NCBI GenBank assembly: GCA_028281535.1
Contig: JANQJS010000012.1
Location: 43,185-107,184, forward strand
Reading direction: 5' to 3'
Length of the DNA: 64,000 bases
Source of the DNA: Sedimentisphaerales bacterium
GTDB lineage: Bacteria; Planctomycetota; Phycisphaerae; Sedimentisphaerales; SM23-30
This document shows, one piece after another, positions 16,601 to 23,804 of the stretch. Under the pieces are notes generated by a model, which was not told the DNA's origin, did no database searches, and was given only the letters and a program-made list of their open reading frames with translations. The translations under genes and the position numbers were made by a program. Every line of letters starts with the position of its first letter. Position 1 is the first letter of the stretch.

Positions 16601-18905
16601 ACCAGTAACAGGTGGCAATAGTCTCTTGATTAATGTACCAAACACTACTGGTCAAGTACGCATAGCTGGCGATGCATTTGGTCAAACCGGTGTTGCAGTG
16701 GGTGAAACGTTCTGGAGATTACCTAATAACGCTACCGATGCTACAGCTGAGAGTGCACCATGGATGAATATCTCTGCGGATGAATCTTCTGCAGGTCAAT
16801 TTGTCGGTGGTCAGGTCTCTATTAATATCACGTCTGTCACCTCACCTTCAGGTTCTGGTACCTGTTCTGTCTACTCGAGTCCTTCGACCTTTATCAATGC
16901 TTTCACTGAAGGTGTTGGTCAGACGGTAGGACCATACTTTATCCTGACGGGTGAAGCCAATGGCGAAAATTATAATCACTTTGCCTTCAGCGAACCTGGT
17001 CTGTGGACTGTTCAGCTTACCATAGGTAATCGATCAGGTGGCGGTGCAGATTTTGTAACTGACTTGAAATTCCTGGTTGAAGCCAATAGTTGCGGTACTG
17101 GCAGCGGTGGTGATACCACACCTCCAAGTGTACCAACCAGTTTGGCATCACCGTCTCAAACGCAAACGACGATTGACTTAACCTGGACCGCATCTACAGA
17201 TAATGTGGGTGTGACCGGTTATGACATTCGTGTGGATGGTGGTAGTCCAATTAGTGTGGGTGCCGTGACGTCTCATACTTTAACCGGATTGACGGCGGGT
17301 ACTTCTTACGCGATTGATATCCGTGCGAAGGATGCGGCGGGCAATAACTCTGCTTACAGCAGTGCGATTAATGTCTCAACGCAATCCGTGCCGGATACCA
17401 CGCCTCCAAGTATACCAACCAATCTGGCATCACCGTCTCAAACACAAACGACGATTGATTTAACCTGGACCGCATCTACAGATAACGTCGGTGTGACTGG
17501 ATATGACATTCGTGTGGATGGTGGTAGTCCAATTGGTGTGGGTGTCGTGACGTCTCATACCTTAACCGGTTTGACAGCCAGTACCTCTTACTTGATTGAC
17601 ATTCGTGCCAAAGATGCAGCGGGTAATAACTCTGCTTACAGTAGTACGATTAATGTTTCAACACAGTCAGGTGGTGGCGGTTGTGATGTGATTATTAGCG
17701 ATGATTTCGAAGCCGGTAACTTTGGTAATTGGGTCGATGGCGGTACGGATTGTGTCTTGCATAATGGAGTTAACTCACCACAAGGTAGTTACTCGGTTGA
17801 TCTGCAGGACGATACGGCAACATCACATACCCGAACCAACAACTTGAATCTATCGTCCTATCAAAATGTTCAGGTTGACTTTAGTTATAATCCGATCAGC
17901 TTTGAAGGTAGTGAAGATTTCTTCCTTGAAGTCTCAACGAATGGTGGCGGTAGTTGGATCGTTCTTAAACAGTATGTCAACGATGTTGATTTTGTAGATA
18001 CCGCAGGGCCACAGACAGATTCTGTTACCTCTTCTGGTGTGAGTTTAACCAGTACGACGCAAGTTCGTTTCCGTTGCGATGCTTCAGGTAATGGTGATGA
18101 TGTCTACATTGATGCCATTACGGTGTCAGGTTGCGGCAGTGGTGGCGGTGGTGGTGACACCACACCTCCAAGTGTACCAACTAATCTGGCATCACCGTCT
18201 CAAACACAAACGACGATTGATTTAACCTGGACCGCATCTACGGATAACGTCGGCGTGACCGGTTATGATATTCGTGTCGATGGCGGTAGCCCAATCGGTG
18301 TCGGAGCAGTGACATCTCATACCTTGACTGGTTTAACCGCAGGCAGCTCATACTCGATTGAAATTCGTGCCAAAGATGCTGCAGGTAATAACTCTGCTTA
18401 CAGTGGTGCGATTGTTGTTTCAACGCAATCCGGTGGCGGTGGTACTGGGCCAATTACTATTACGAACTTTAGTTTCGAACAGCCAGGTACTGGTTCTGAA
18501 GTGACTAATTGGAATAACATTCCTGGTTGGAGCCTCTCTCCAGCAACGGATTCAGGTATTAGTAGCAATGATGGTGGTACCAATGGGACATGGACGGCAT
18601 TCATCGCGAATGCTGATGGGTTTGTAACCCAAACCACGGGTCATACGATTTCTGCAGGAACCTACCAAGTGCAGATTGATGCTAAAGAGTCAGGAACGCT
18701 GCAAATAGAATTATTCTATGGTAGTACGACCATTGGCAGCCAGTCATTTTCAGTGAGTTCTGGGTTTACAACGAAAACACTCAACGTCACGGTGAATGGT
18801 GGTGACCCTGCGATTGGCCAAACGTTAGGTGTGCGTTTCCAGAATTCGGCATCTGGTGAAACCTGGACCGTTGTTGATAATGTACGTGTAACGAAAACCA
18901 ATTAG
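10647..18905 (+). CDS. Giant secreted fusion: galactose-oxidase-like + multicopper oxidase + cupredoxin + adhesion modules
   Basis: A 2,752-residue exported protein. Order: signal peptide (~1-27); kelch/galactose-oxidase-like domain with DUF1929-like end (~30-475); two Fn3-like modules; CotA/laccase-type multicopper oxidase (~685-1180) with all four copper motifs, HLHG (794), WYHDHG (H835), HPMHMH (1091) and HCHVIEHEDHEM (1159 on); Fn3-like; cupredoxin (~1283-1393) with H1317, C1375, H1378 and M1384; two H-type-lectin-like repeats (~1395-1675); Fn3; Fn3-like; one PASTA (~1873-1942); an unassigned ~200-residue domain with CCWGNSW; two Fn3; a beta-sandwich (~2345-2495); Fn3; and a DUF642-like end. 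In the first domain C89, Y137 and H415 align with galactose-oxidase ligands, but the Tyr-His pair is D334-H335. The family suggests extracellular oxidation of phenolics or metals by the multicopper domain; the substrate is unknown. The frame is intact throughout. Confidence 0.92.
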   Translation: MNHFIKQKIFITLLLCCMFISGKYAMGQPSVVGQWDPVQNTSLDFSHTVQLKSERVLTLSHNGAQYMTFHPSNFSGTVQISSVPKFFMCGGHSTMADGKFFLCGGEDPTDDHNDAGYFDPDTETWHLLPSMTQHRWYPQTIILGDGRLLIYGGYNFSAERNENVEIYDPVANTFTALPGNIPWQHEESYLRIHSMMDGRIFQSSQINQSYWYTVGGGWTQGPVNAVSTRWYAPSVRLMSATEDRIILIGGASGVDGGSGSSNCQILNAAGTAWDTVASLNHARGFNQGILLPDGKVITIAGHSGTAKTTPELYDPVNNNWTVLPPHQGSSGTGDHLGMVLLYDGRVLYGSDQTTGGSGTNSFFQIYNPAYLYTGSRPTIDSVPADAGWGSSINVGYTSANGISSAVLLRPSGSTHSWHANQIGVPLTITNDTGSNLTLSVPANSNMLPPGYYMLFILDNNGAPSVSKFVRVSAAVADTTAPTPNPAQFSTVPFATGQTTIDMVADAGSDATPPIEYLFTRDGGAATSNWIQTPSWQDTGLSPGVQYCYTVQMRDSAGTPNVGGVSLQSCATTNLPNQNPPTPNPMTWASVPVVNTAGNPTSEITMQASLATDDQGGQVQYFFDETTSGTTFDSGWQTGTTYTATGLTPGTTYTFQVKARDPELNETGLSAPGSAKTDWVSATLTPYLDALPIPPIATPTSGTSGGVASYTITMQEVQAQVHSQLPATTLWGYDGMVPGPTIEASENNQVDVTWVNDLRDTSQTGSPLRLNHYLNVDTCTHGPNIYGTAPYTVVHLHGTHAQAQFDGYPEDIFYPGQSSIVHQYPNLQNDGTLWYHDHGLGITRLNVYMGLAGFYILRDPAHAALNLPSGEYEVPLMMMDRTFNVDGSLVYPDQWTPQFFGDKMLVNGKVWPFMNVKKGKYRFRMLNASGSRVLRLSLSNGHTFHQIGSDGGLLAAPVPMTQITLGNAERGDVVIDFSSFATGTEILLTNDAEAPFPGTPGVGAIPQVMKFIVTADTGHTAALPSTLDTLVPIPEASASITRELRLQQDTNASCSNNTIFTINGLMWNDITEQPILGDTEIWNFVNTTGMVHPMHMHLVMFQVLDRQAFSIVDNVIVPQGSPTTYDLNTTGFKDTVMVMPGEMVRVIATFTDYLGRFPYHCHVIEHEDHEMMRQFEVVPAPDTQAPTPDPATWAVNPAAHTDTSIVMTASTGTDNTAGVQYMFENITAGTNSGWVFDPVYYDFNLQPSTMYTYRVKMRDTSSNLNETAWSTTTPSATTLASDGNIEVNVGGTGINFTPADLQINVGETVEWVFQFPGHNVMAGLPGVHTGYFMSIPMGNPDVTNPVGHVFTHTFDQAFLSSSPGDAGAPNVYNYHCHPHGQSAGMVGTITVNGGITSTIKLAKGVVSNVSSTGWTTVNLPYTYTSMVVVATPSYDNTSAPGHVRIQNSTGSSFDVRLDGSAAAPSASDVYYMVVEEGVYTQASDGVTMEAVKYNSTLTDNNNSWVGETRAYANSYTSPVVLGQVMTYNDAGHVTFWSQGTARTNPPISSALKTGKTVNEDPDNSHANETIGYIVIEAGSGSLDGVGYVAAVGADIVAGVTNAPPYAYSLSGLTSASVGVVTLTAMDGNNGGWAVLYGASPVSASTLNLVIDEDQLGDTERSHTAEQVAYIVFEDAGGGGDTEAPSVPANLASPSQTQTTIDLTWTVSTDNVGVTGYDIRVDGGSPIGVGAVTSHTLTSLTASTSYAIDIRAKDAAGNNSAYSSVINVATDADATPPNPDPAVIQLIVVDSDTQITVTAQTGTDPSGPVEYSFVVTSSGSGGTNSGWQVSNPVHVDSGLTPGTEYCYTVQMRDSAGAQNTGTASAPSCVTTTGGGGGCTVPDVCGLTQAAAEAAITSAGLTFTTVTAANDMVLAGKVATVSPNAGDSVSCGSNVILTVSTGPTQSYSHTWVSGWGDLNIICCWGNSWYPDDGTNAGVFNPPFPGGELPVTGGNSLLINVPNTTGQVRIAGDAFGQTGVAVGETFWRLPNNATDATAESAPWMNISADESSAGQFVGGQVSINITSVTSPSGSGTCSVYSSPSTFINAFTEGVGQTVGPYFILTGEANGENYNHFAFSEPGLWTVQLTIGNRSGGGADFVTDLKFLVEANSCGTGSGGDTTPPSVPTSLASPSQTQTTIDLTWTASTDNVGVTGYDIRVDGGSPISVGAVTSHTLTGLTAGTSYAIDIRAKDAAGNNSAYSSAINVSTQSVPDTTPPSIPTNLASPSQTQTTIDLTWTASTDNVGVTGYDIRVDGGSPIGVGVVTSHTLTGLTASTSYLIDIRAKDAAGNNSAYSSTINVSTQSGGGGCDVIISDDFEAGNFGNWVDGGTDCVLHNGVNSPQGSYSVDLQDDTATSHTRTNNLNLSSYQNVQVDFSYNPISFEGSEDFFLEVSTNGGGSWIVLKQYVNDVDFVDTAGPQTDSVTSSGVSLTSTTQVRFRCDASGNGDDVYIDAITVSGCGSGGGGGDTTPPSVPTNLASPSQTQTTIDLTWTASTDNVGVTGYDIRVDGGSPIGVGAVTSHTLTGLTAGSSYSIEIRAKDAAGNNSAYSGAIVVSTQSGGGGTGPITITNFSFEQPGTGSEVTNWNNIPGWSLSPATDSGISSNDGGTNGTWTAFIANADGFVTQTTGHTISAGTYQVQIDAKESGTLQIELFYGSTTIGSQSFSVSSGFTTKTLNVTVNGGDPAIGQTLGVRFQNSASGETWTVVDNVRVTKTN
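15687..18429 (+). repeat. Set of four Fn3-encoding DNA repeats within the giant gene
   Basis: Copies of ~265-270 bases lie at about 15,690-15,948, 17,112-17,382, 17,400-17,668 and 18,162-18,429. All encode the same NLASPSQTQTTIDLTW to GNNSAYSS module and are highly similar in DNA to each other and to 382-651. Two are adjacent; the others are separated by unrelated domains. Confidence 0.85.
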
Positions 18906-18943
18906 GATTCGTTATTCATGAATTGATTATACACACTTTTTCA

Positions 18944-18975
18944 TGGCAGGGGCCTGAGCCTTCAGGTCCTTGCCA
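18944..18975 (+). terminator. 3' hairpin matching the one after the 1.6-6.4 kb gene
   Basis: A 14-bp stem TGGCAGGGGCCTGA / TCAGGTCCTTGCCA with two G-U pairs lies 38 bases after the stop and is preceded by TTATACACACTTTT. It is followed by ACAC, not a U-tract; a classical terminator follows 50 bases later. Confidence 0.6.
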
Positions 18976-19024
18976 TACACAACACAATTACTTTATGTAT
19001 CTGTCAATCAGATACACCACTTTG

Positions 19025-19056
19025 ATGTGGCGGAACTCCACCCGCCACATTTTTTA
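19025..19056 (+). terminator. Rho-independent terminator of the giant gene
   Basis: A 9-bp perfect stem ATGTGGCGG / CCGCCACAT with an 8-base loop is followed by six T's. Confidence 0.92.
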
Positions 19057-19069
19057 TTCCCACTATGAT

Positions 19070-19097
19070 TTGCTTTTGTCAAAAACTGTGGTATAAT
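19070..19097 (+). promoter_or_regulatory. Sigma-70-like promoter for the pseudopilin-like gene
   Basis: TTGCTT at 19,070-19,075 and an extended TGGTATAAT ending at 19,097 are spaced by 16 bases, just after the preceding terminator. A second TATAAT lies at 19,114-19,119. This would give a ~340-base 5' UTR. Confidence 0.55.
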
Positions 19098-19445
19098 TAA
19101 GATGTGAACTATCTGTATAATCCTTAAATAGCTCATATGCTTGAAAGGAGGTGCTGTCGAGGTAAATTAAAATCCAGAATAATCAGATCTGAAAAGATTA
19201 AGGTTACCATGTAGCGAGCAGTCTTTTTTATATTTTTATCGCCATTATTTTATATTATACCTTTCTTTTTAAGCTGCTAAACTTCATTTCTAATCCCTCT
19301 TAATCTTTTTATCATGATTCTTTTAAGTCGTAGTGTCAATCGTAGTAAACGTCTGCGCGCATAAAGGATATCAATGACAATTTTTTACCCTTGCGCAGGT
19401 GTTTGTGGAGAATGTACATCTTGTTTTTAAAGAAAGGGTGATGAA
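19098..19445 (+). other. Long leader of the pseudopilin-like gene
   Basis: No sizeable ORF. A strong AAAGGAGG at ~19,144 precedes a four-codon GTG ORF (GTG CTG TCG AGG TAA), and a two-codon ATG AAA TGA at 19,441-19,449 overlaps the real ATG at 19,446. Either could be a translation-control uORF; both could also be chance. Confidence 0.35.
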
Positions 19446-20483
19446 ATGAATCATCAGAAAGGATTTACGGTATTTGAATTGGTTGTAGTTCTATTAGCTA
19501 TTGGTTTTCTCGCATTTATATTGTTACCTATCTTTTCTCGACATGGTCATAGAGACGTGTCGAAAAGAGTTAAATGTGCAGCGAATTTACGATCTATTGG
19601 GCAATCGTTAAATATTTATGCTAATGATTACAATGATTATTTTCCAGTGGTAGGGATGCAAAATAATCATAAAGCGAGTAATTTTGGATTAGGAGGATAT
19701 GGTGATGAAGATGGAGATTTAACTCAGCGGCAAAAGGCGAGAATTTACAATTTGGACAATTATCGTAATGGTCAAACATATTCGCAAACTAGTCATTTAG
19801 AAAACACCCGGGTTGGGGCAAGCTTATATCTATTGGTTAAATATCAAGATCAACCTCCATTTTTGTTTCAATGTCCCAGTGATAAAAAATATAGAGAAAT
19901 GGATTTGCAGGAGGCTATTGAAATCAATCCAAATATTGAACGTTGGCAAGATTTGAATGATTTTTCAGGAAGAAGGGCACTCAGTTATTCATTTTGGGAT
20001 ATGTTTAATCATTCAGCAAATGTTAATGATTGGGGTAGCAGGGTCGTTGCTGCAGATATCAATCCCGCTTGCGATTCACTGAACTTCGAATTCAAAAATA
20101 CTGAGGTGGGTTCAGAAAATATTATGCAACCAGGCTTAGGGCCATATATTCAGGAGTTTATACCAGAAAATATCATTTGGGATGATTCAACAGATCAGAC
20201 CAAAATAGGGCATGGGAATTCCAGTAATCATCAAACAGAGATGCAAAATGTACTTTATGGCGATTCCCATGTAGAAAAGCATGAGACTCCTTTAGCTGGT
20301 GCGCAAAGCGATAATATTTATACACATTGGACTGACATTGATCCTTTACCTGAAAATCCAGATGAAACAACCAAACAACAATGGTTACTTCAAGGGCAAT
20401 GGGATACAGGGAGGTTGGGAACTCCAGGTAAAAACAATCCGGCCGGTTCGAGAGATTTATATGATATATTTTTAGGTAATTAA
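19446..20483 (+). CDS. Pseudopilin-like secreted protein (prepilin N-terminus, late GDSH box)
   Basis: A 345-residue protein with a type IV prepilin/pseudopilin N-terminus: a short basic leader (MNHQKG), cleavage before FTVFELVVV with the conserved Glu at +5, and a ~20-residue hydrophobic helix. Then comes KCAANLRSIGQSLNIYAND, the usual start of the large periplasmic domain in Planctomycetota DUF1559/'prepilin-type N-terminal cleavage' proteins, and near the end LYGDSHVE, matching the late H-x-G/DG box of that group. Such proteins exist in large families in planctomycetes and are thought to build pseudopili or surface fibres; the individual role is unknown. GAAAGGGTGATGAA supplies the ribosome binding site. 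It is monocistronic, between its own promoter and the terminator at 20,683. Confidence 0.88.
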   Translation: MNHQKGFTVFELVVVLLAIGFLAFILLPIFSRHGHRDVSKRVKCAANLRSIGQSLNIYANDYNDYFPVVGMQNNHKASNFGLGGYGDEDGDLTQRQKARIYNLDNYRNGQTYSQTSHLENTRVGASLYLLVKYQDQPPFLFQCPSDKKYREMDLQEAIEINPNIERWQDLNDFSGRRALSYSFWDMFNHSANVNDWGSRVVAADINPACDSLNFEFKNTEVGSENIMQPGLGPYIQEFIPENIIWDDSTDQTKIGHGNSSNHQTEMQNVLYGDSHVEKHETPLAGAQSDNIYTHWTDIDPLPENPDETTKQQWLLQGQWDTGRLGTPGKNNPAGSRDLYDIFLGN

Positions 20484-20682
20484 TGATGATAACTTAACCC
20501 TTTAAGATTTGCTGGACGTGGGATTTGCTATTTTGTTGTGATAGCAATGAGGGAAAAATACTAGTGTTTCGATGTTTGTTTAAGCAAATAATCGAGCATG
20601 CAGAGATTTGATTGAATGGAGGTGATGCGTGTGAACAATAACGGATAGGACTTATAATTAGGTAGATTATTTAGGTATGACT

Positions 20683-20714
20683 GGGCGCGGCTTTATCCAC
20701 CGCGCCCTATTTTT
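20683..20714 (+). terminator. Rho-independent terminator
   Basis: An 8-bp G+C-rich stem GGGCGCGG / CCGCGCCC is followed by TATTTTTA, 200 bases after the pseudopilin-like stop. Between them a GGAGGTG precedes a seven-codon ATG ORF at 20,626 (MRVNNNG), which may be incidental. Confidence 0.8.
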
Positions 20715-20780
20715 AGTAGATTTTGGGTGGCAGCCTCAAATTGATTTATCAAGTTTGAGATGGAGAATGATGAAAACACA

Positions 20781-21752
20781 TTAACGTTTACCTTCTTTTA
20801 GTTTCTCAGCTTTACGTTCTTCAGGCGGGCGCGTTTTCCATCGACGATGCAGCCACCAATATTGTTCAGGATCTTCTCGGATAAAATCTTCGATGGCTGA
20901 GGTATATTCCTGAGTGATCCATTTAAGTGGATTATCTTGTACTTTCCATTCGTCTGGTTTGATCATTCGATTCATGCCGATTTGAAATTTAAAACCATTC
21001 TCTAGTCGCCTACAATACCCGACAACAATTGGTGCATCAAATTGCATCGCCAGTAAGCCAATACTTTTATATGTAGCAGCTTTTTGGCCAAAGAAATCGA
21101 CAAAAATATCTTTTCGGCTACCATTTTGATCAGCAACCAAACCCAGAAGTCCACTATTACTTAGCACTTCCAGCATTTTCTCTGTAGCACCTTTTTTATT
21201 GATGATGGTTTGTCCTTGTTTTTCACGCGCGCTAAGAAGGTATTTATCTATATAAGAATTATCGATAGGGCGGCCAACACTGTAATTTGCATATCCATCT
21301 GCCGCGAGCGCGTAACCTAAAGCTTCAAAATTTCCGTAGTGGCCTGTGACCATCACCATACATTGCTTTTTCTCGACATTATCAAAGAAATCTGTTAAAG
21401 AATCTCGATCAATGACAATGTAATCAAACAAATTATTCGGATGTATACGCTTGGGAATGGTAAAAACATCAAAAACCATCATCGCTAGATATTCAAAGCT
21501 GCGACGGGCCGTTGTGTCATACCATTGATCATCTTTTTCAGGATAACTTTTCTGAAGGTTTTCCAAGGCGCGTTGTCGCCCACGGCCGTAATATCGATAT
21601 AGCCCGCGGCCAAGAAATCGTGCCACCCCCAAACCTGTTTTAGCTGGTAAGATTTGAATAATAAAACCAACAACGCGCATACCTAAATATTGTAAATAGG
21701 CAATGGTGCCTGTGGATTTTTTCTTACGTTTCTTATGTTTTTTTATTGTCAT
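20781..21752 (-). CDS. lpxL: LpxL/HtrB-type lipid A acyltransferase
   Basis: A 323-residue lysophospholipid-acyltransferase-family enzyme of the LpxL/LpxM group, which transfers a secondary acyl chain to Kdo-lipid A at the inner membrane. Visible signature: a very basic N-terminus then a membrane-associated segment (~18-36); catalytic H-x4-E in GHYGNFEALG (~138); the VADQ...VDFFG...AAT block (~213-232); and the C-terminal EQYWWLHRRWKTRP motif (~298-311), characteristic of the family. Length is normal. Together with WaaA at 58.7 kb it indicates an LPS-bearing outer membrane. The Shine-Dalgarno before ATG 21,752 is weak. The precise acyl chain and position cannot be told, so the symbol is a family-level assignment. 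Confidence 0.88.
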   Translation of the reverse strand: MTIKKHKKRKKKSTGTIAYLQYLGMRVVGFIIQILPAKTGLGVARFLGRGLYRYYGRGRQRALENLQKSYPEKDDQWYDTTARRSFEYLAMMVFDVFTIPKRIHPNNLFDYIVIDRDSLTDFFDNVEKKQCMVMVTGHYGNFEALGYALAADGYANYSVGRPIDNSYIDKYLLSAREKQGQTIINKKGATEKMLEVLSNSGLLGLVADQNGSRKDIFVDFFGQKAATYKSIGLLAMQFDAPIVVGYCRRLENGFKFQIGMNRMIKPDEWKVQDNPLKWITQEYTSAIEDFIREDPEQYWWLHRRWKTRPPEERKAEKLKEGKR

Positions 21753-22247
21753 ATCTATCGTGTTCTATCATGGTTTTTAGTTTCTTAAGGATATATATTA
21801 CATAGGCTTATATCTATGTGCAACTTGTTTATCCCTCTCGAAAGGTACAGGATTTTAACGAAACTATACATCCATTGCATGTGGATTTTAATCTATTGAA
21901 TTTCCCATCAGATTATTTTTGTATGAAAACAGAAATAAACAATGGTTGTAAGTGTTTGTTTTATAGTTTCTTATGAGGGTGTTTTTTTCTGAGTTGTGAG
22001 AATTCAAAAAAAACACTCTCCAATATCTCTCGTGTTGGAAACTATTCTAGCATCTAGAACGATGACAAAGATATGCTTTTGGTTGAAATTGCCGAGGAGT
22101 TTTGGAATAAGGAATGAATTATTTACAATGTTTACTCTGACAGTCTGCCAATACTGGCAAGGTTTTTAGGTAAAACACTTGTTAGTATTGGCAGACCATA
22201 TATTGTTACTCGTCATTGTTAAGTCTTTTACAATATGCCATTTTGAA
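21753..22247. other. Intergenic region with a large perfect hairpin
   Basis: No gene seen in 495 AT-rich bases between two minus-strand genes. It holds a 13-bp perfect inverted repeat GTCTGCCAATACT / AGTATTGGCAGAC at 22,143-22,196, extended inward by GGCAAG/CTTGTT to ~19 bp with G-U pairs. It is 50 bases downstream of the acyl-CoA ligase stop, so it could protect or end that transcript, though no T-run follows on either strand. Confidence 0.6.
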
Positions 22248-23804
22248 TTATGAGATTTTTCGCAATCGATGTTTTTGAACTTTTCCTGTGGCATTCATGG
22301 GTAGTTCCTTCACAAATTCAATGAAGCGTGGATATTTATAATTTGATAATTGTTCTTTTGACCAGTTGATAATTTCCTGCTCAGAAGGTTTTGAGTTTGG
22401 ATTTGGTATGATGAAGGCTTTTACTTCTTCACCATATTCGTTGCAATTAATGCCAATAACAGAGGCTAATAAAACATCTGGATGTTGCAATAATACTTTT
22501 TCAACTTCACGAGGGTATACGTTATAGCCACCTCGAATAATCATGTCTTTGGCTCTATCAACAATATAATAATAATTATCTTCATCAACTTTTGCGATGT
22601 CACCCGTATGAAACCAGCCATTTGTTAATGATTTTTCTGTTTGTTCTGGATTTTTATAATATCCTTTCATGACGCATCGGGATTTTGTCAAAAGTTCTCC
22701 AGGTTGACCAGTCGGAACATCATTCCCTTTCATGTCTACGATACGCATTTCTACACCAGGTGTTGGTTGTCCGATTGAGCCAGGTTTAGCTGGTTTATCA
22801 ATATAGTTAAATGTGGCTCCCGCGCATGTTTCAGTTAAGCCATAGCCTTCATATATTTTTGTATCGAATGTTTTGCATACGGCGTCATGTAAAGGCAAAG
22901 GTAATGCGTCACCACCTGAAATCATGAATCTTAAATTTGATTGAATATTGCTTAGATCCATATCAGAAATATTTGATTTATTTAAAAGAGCCCAAAACAT
23001 TGTTGGTACACCACTGAATACAGTTACGTTATAAGTATTCATCAGTTCTAAAATCTGGTTAGGGTCAAATCGCGGCACCAAAATCAGTCTGGAGCCTGCA
23101 AGAAACCCTGCGTTCATATGATGGATTTGTCCAAAAATATGGAAGAAGGGGAGTACAACGATTTCAATATCTGATTCTTTGCGTTGGGTCACGATACCGA
23201 ATTGTATACTTGTATAGGTGATATTATCGTGTGTGAGTTCTGCTCCTTTGGGTTTGCCGGTTGTGCCTGATGTGTACAGTATGACCGCGGTGTCATCAGA
23301 ATCCATTGAAACAGTTTCGGATGGCTCTGCATTATTCATTAATAAACTTGAAAAGGGCATGCCGAGTTCATAGGGAGCATGAAGGTCTGTAGGATCCATG
23401 TTAATTAAATAAAACTGCTTACACGTTTCAGTTTCAGCAAAGGCTCCATATCCTTCATCGGCTATTTTAAGATCAGGCATGTTTTGGAAGCAAAAGAAGG
23501 CTTTGGCTTTAGTGTCTTGCAAATAGAAAGCGATCTCGCTTTTTTTGGATAAAGGGTTAATAGGGATGATGATCGCACCGATTTTTAATACAGCTTGATA
23601 GATAATCGGGAATGCCGGAACATTTGGGCTGCATAAAAGAATCCGGTCACCTTTTTGTATATTTGCAGCTTTAAGCCCATTGGCGACTTTGTTAACCATT
23701 TGACCTAAGGCTTGATAGGTGATGTCATGTCCCATGCAAGTGAGGGCGATTTTTTCAGAAAATTGATTCGCTTGTTTTTCCAGATCAATGACGAAATTAG
23801 ACAT
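22248..23804 (-). CDS. fadD: Long-chain fatty acid-CoA ligase (AMP-forming)
   Basis: A 518-residue ANL-superfamily adenylating enzyme, the usual length. It activates fatty acids with ATP and CoA in the cytoplasm for beta-oxidation. Motifs: P-loop-like LYTSGTTGKPKGAELTH (~176-192); the A5 block YEGYGLTETCAG (~320-331); GELLTKSRCVMKGYYKNPEQT (~375 on); GWFHTGDIAKVDEDNYYYI (A7/A8, ~400); the hinge IIRGGYNVYPREVE (~428); and the A10 lysine in NATGKVQKHRLRK (~505-517). Related class members include 4-coumarate-CoA and other acyl-CoA ligases, so chain-length preference is inferred from the divergent beta-oxidation operon starting at 24,343. ATG 23,804 follows a weak AGAGAA. Confidence 0.9.
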   Translation of the reverse strand: MSNFVIDLEKQANQFSEKIALTCMGHDITYQALGQMVNKVANGLKAANIQKGDRILLCSPNVPAFPIIYQAVLKIGAIIIPINPLSKKSEIAFYLQDTKAKAFFCFQNMPDLKIADEGYGAFAETETCKQFYLINMDPTDLHAPYELGMPFSSLLMNNAEPSETVSMDSDDTAVILYTSGTTGKPKGAELTHDNITYTSIQFGIVTQRKESDIEIVVLPFFHIFGQIHHMNAGFLAGSRLILVPRFDPNQILELMNTYNVTVFSGVPTMFWALLNKSNISDMDLSNIQSNLRFMISGGDALPLPLHDAVCKTFDTKIYEGYGLTETCAGATFNYIDKPAKPGSIGQPTPGVEMRIVDMKGNDVPTGQPGELLTKSRCVMKGYYKNPEQTEKSLTNGWFHTGDIAKVDEDNYYYIVDRAKDMIIRGGYNVYPREVEKVLLQHPDVLLASVIGINCNEYGEEVKAFIIPNPNSKPSEQEIINWSKEQLSNYKYPRFIEFVKELPMNATGKVQKHRLRKIS

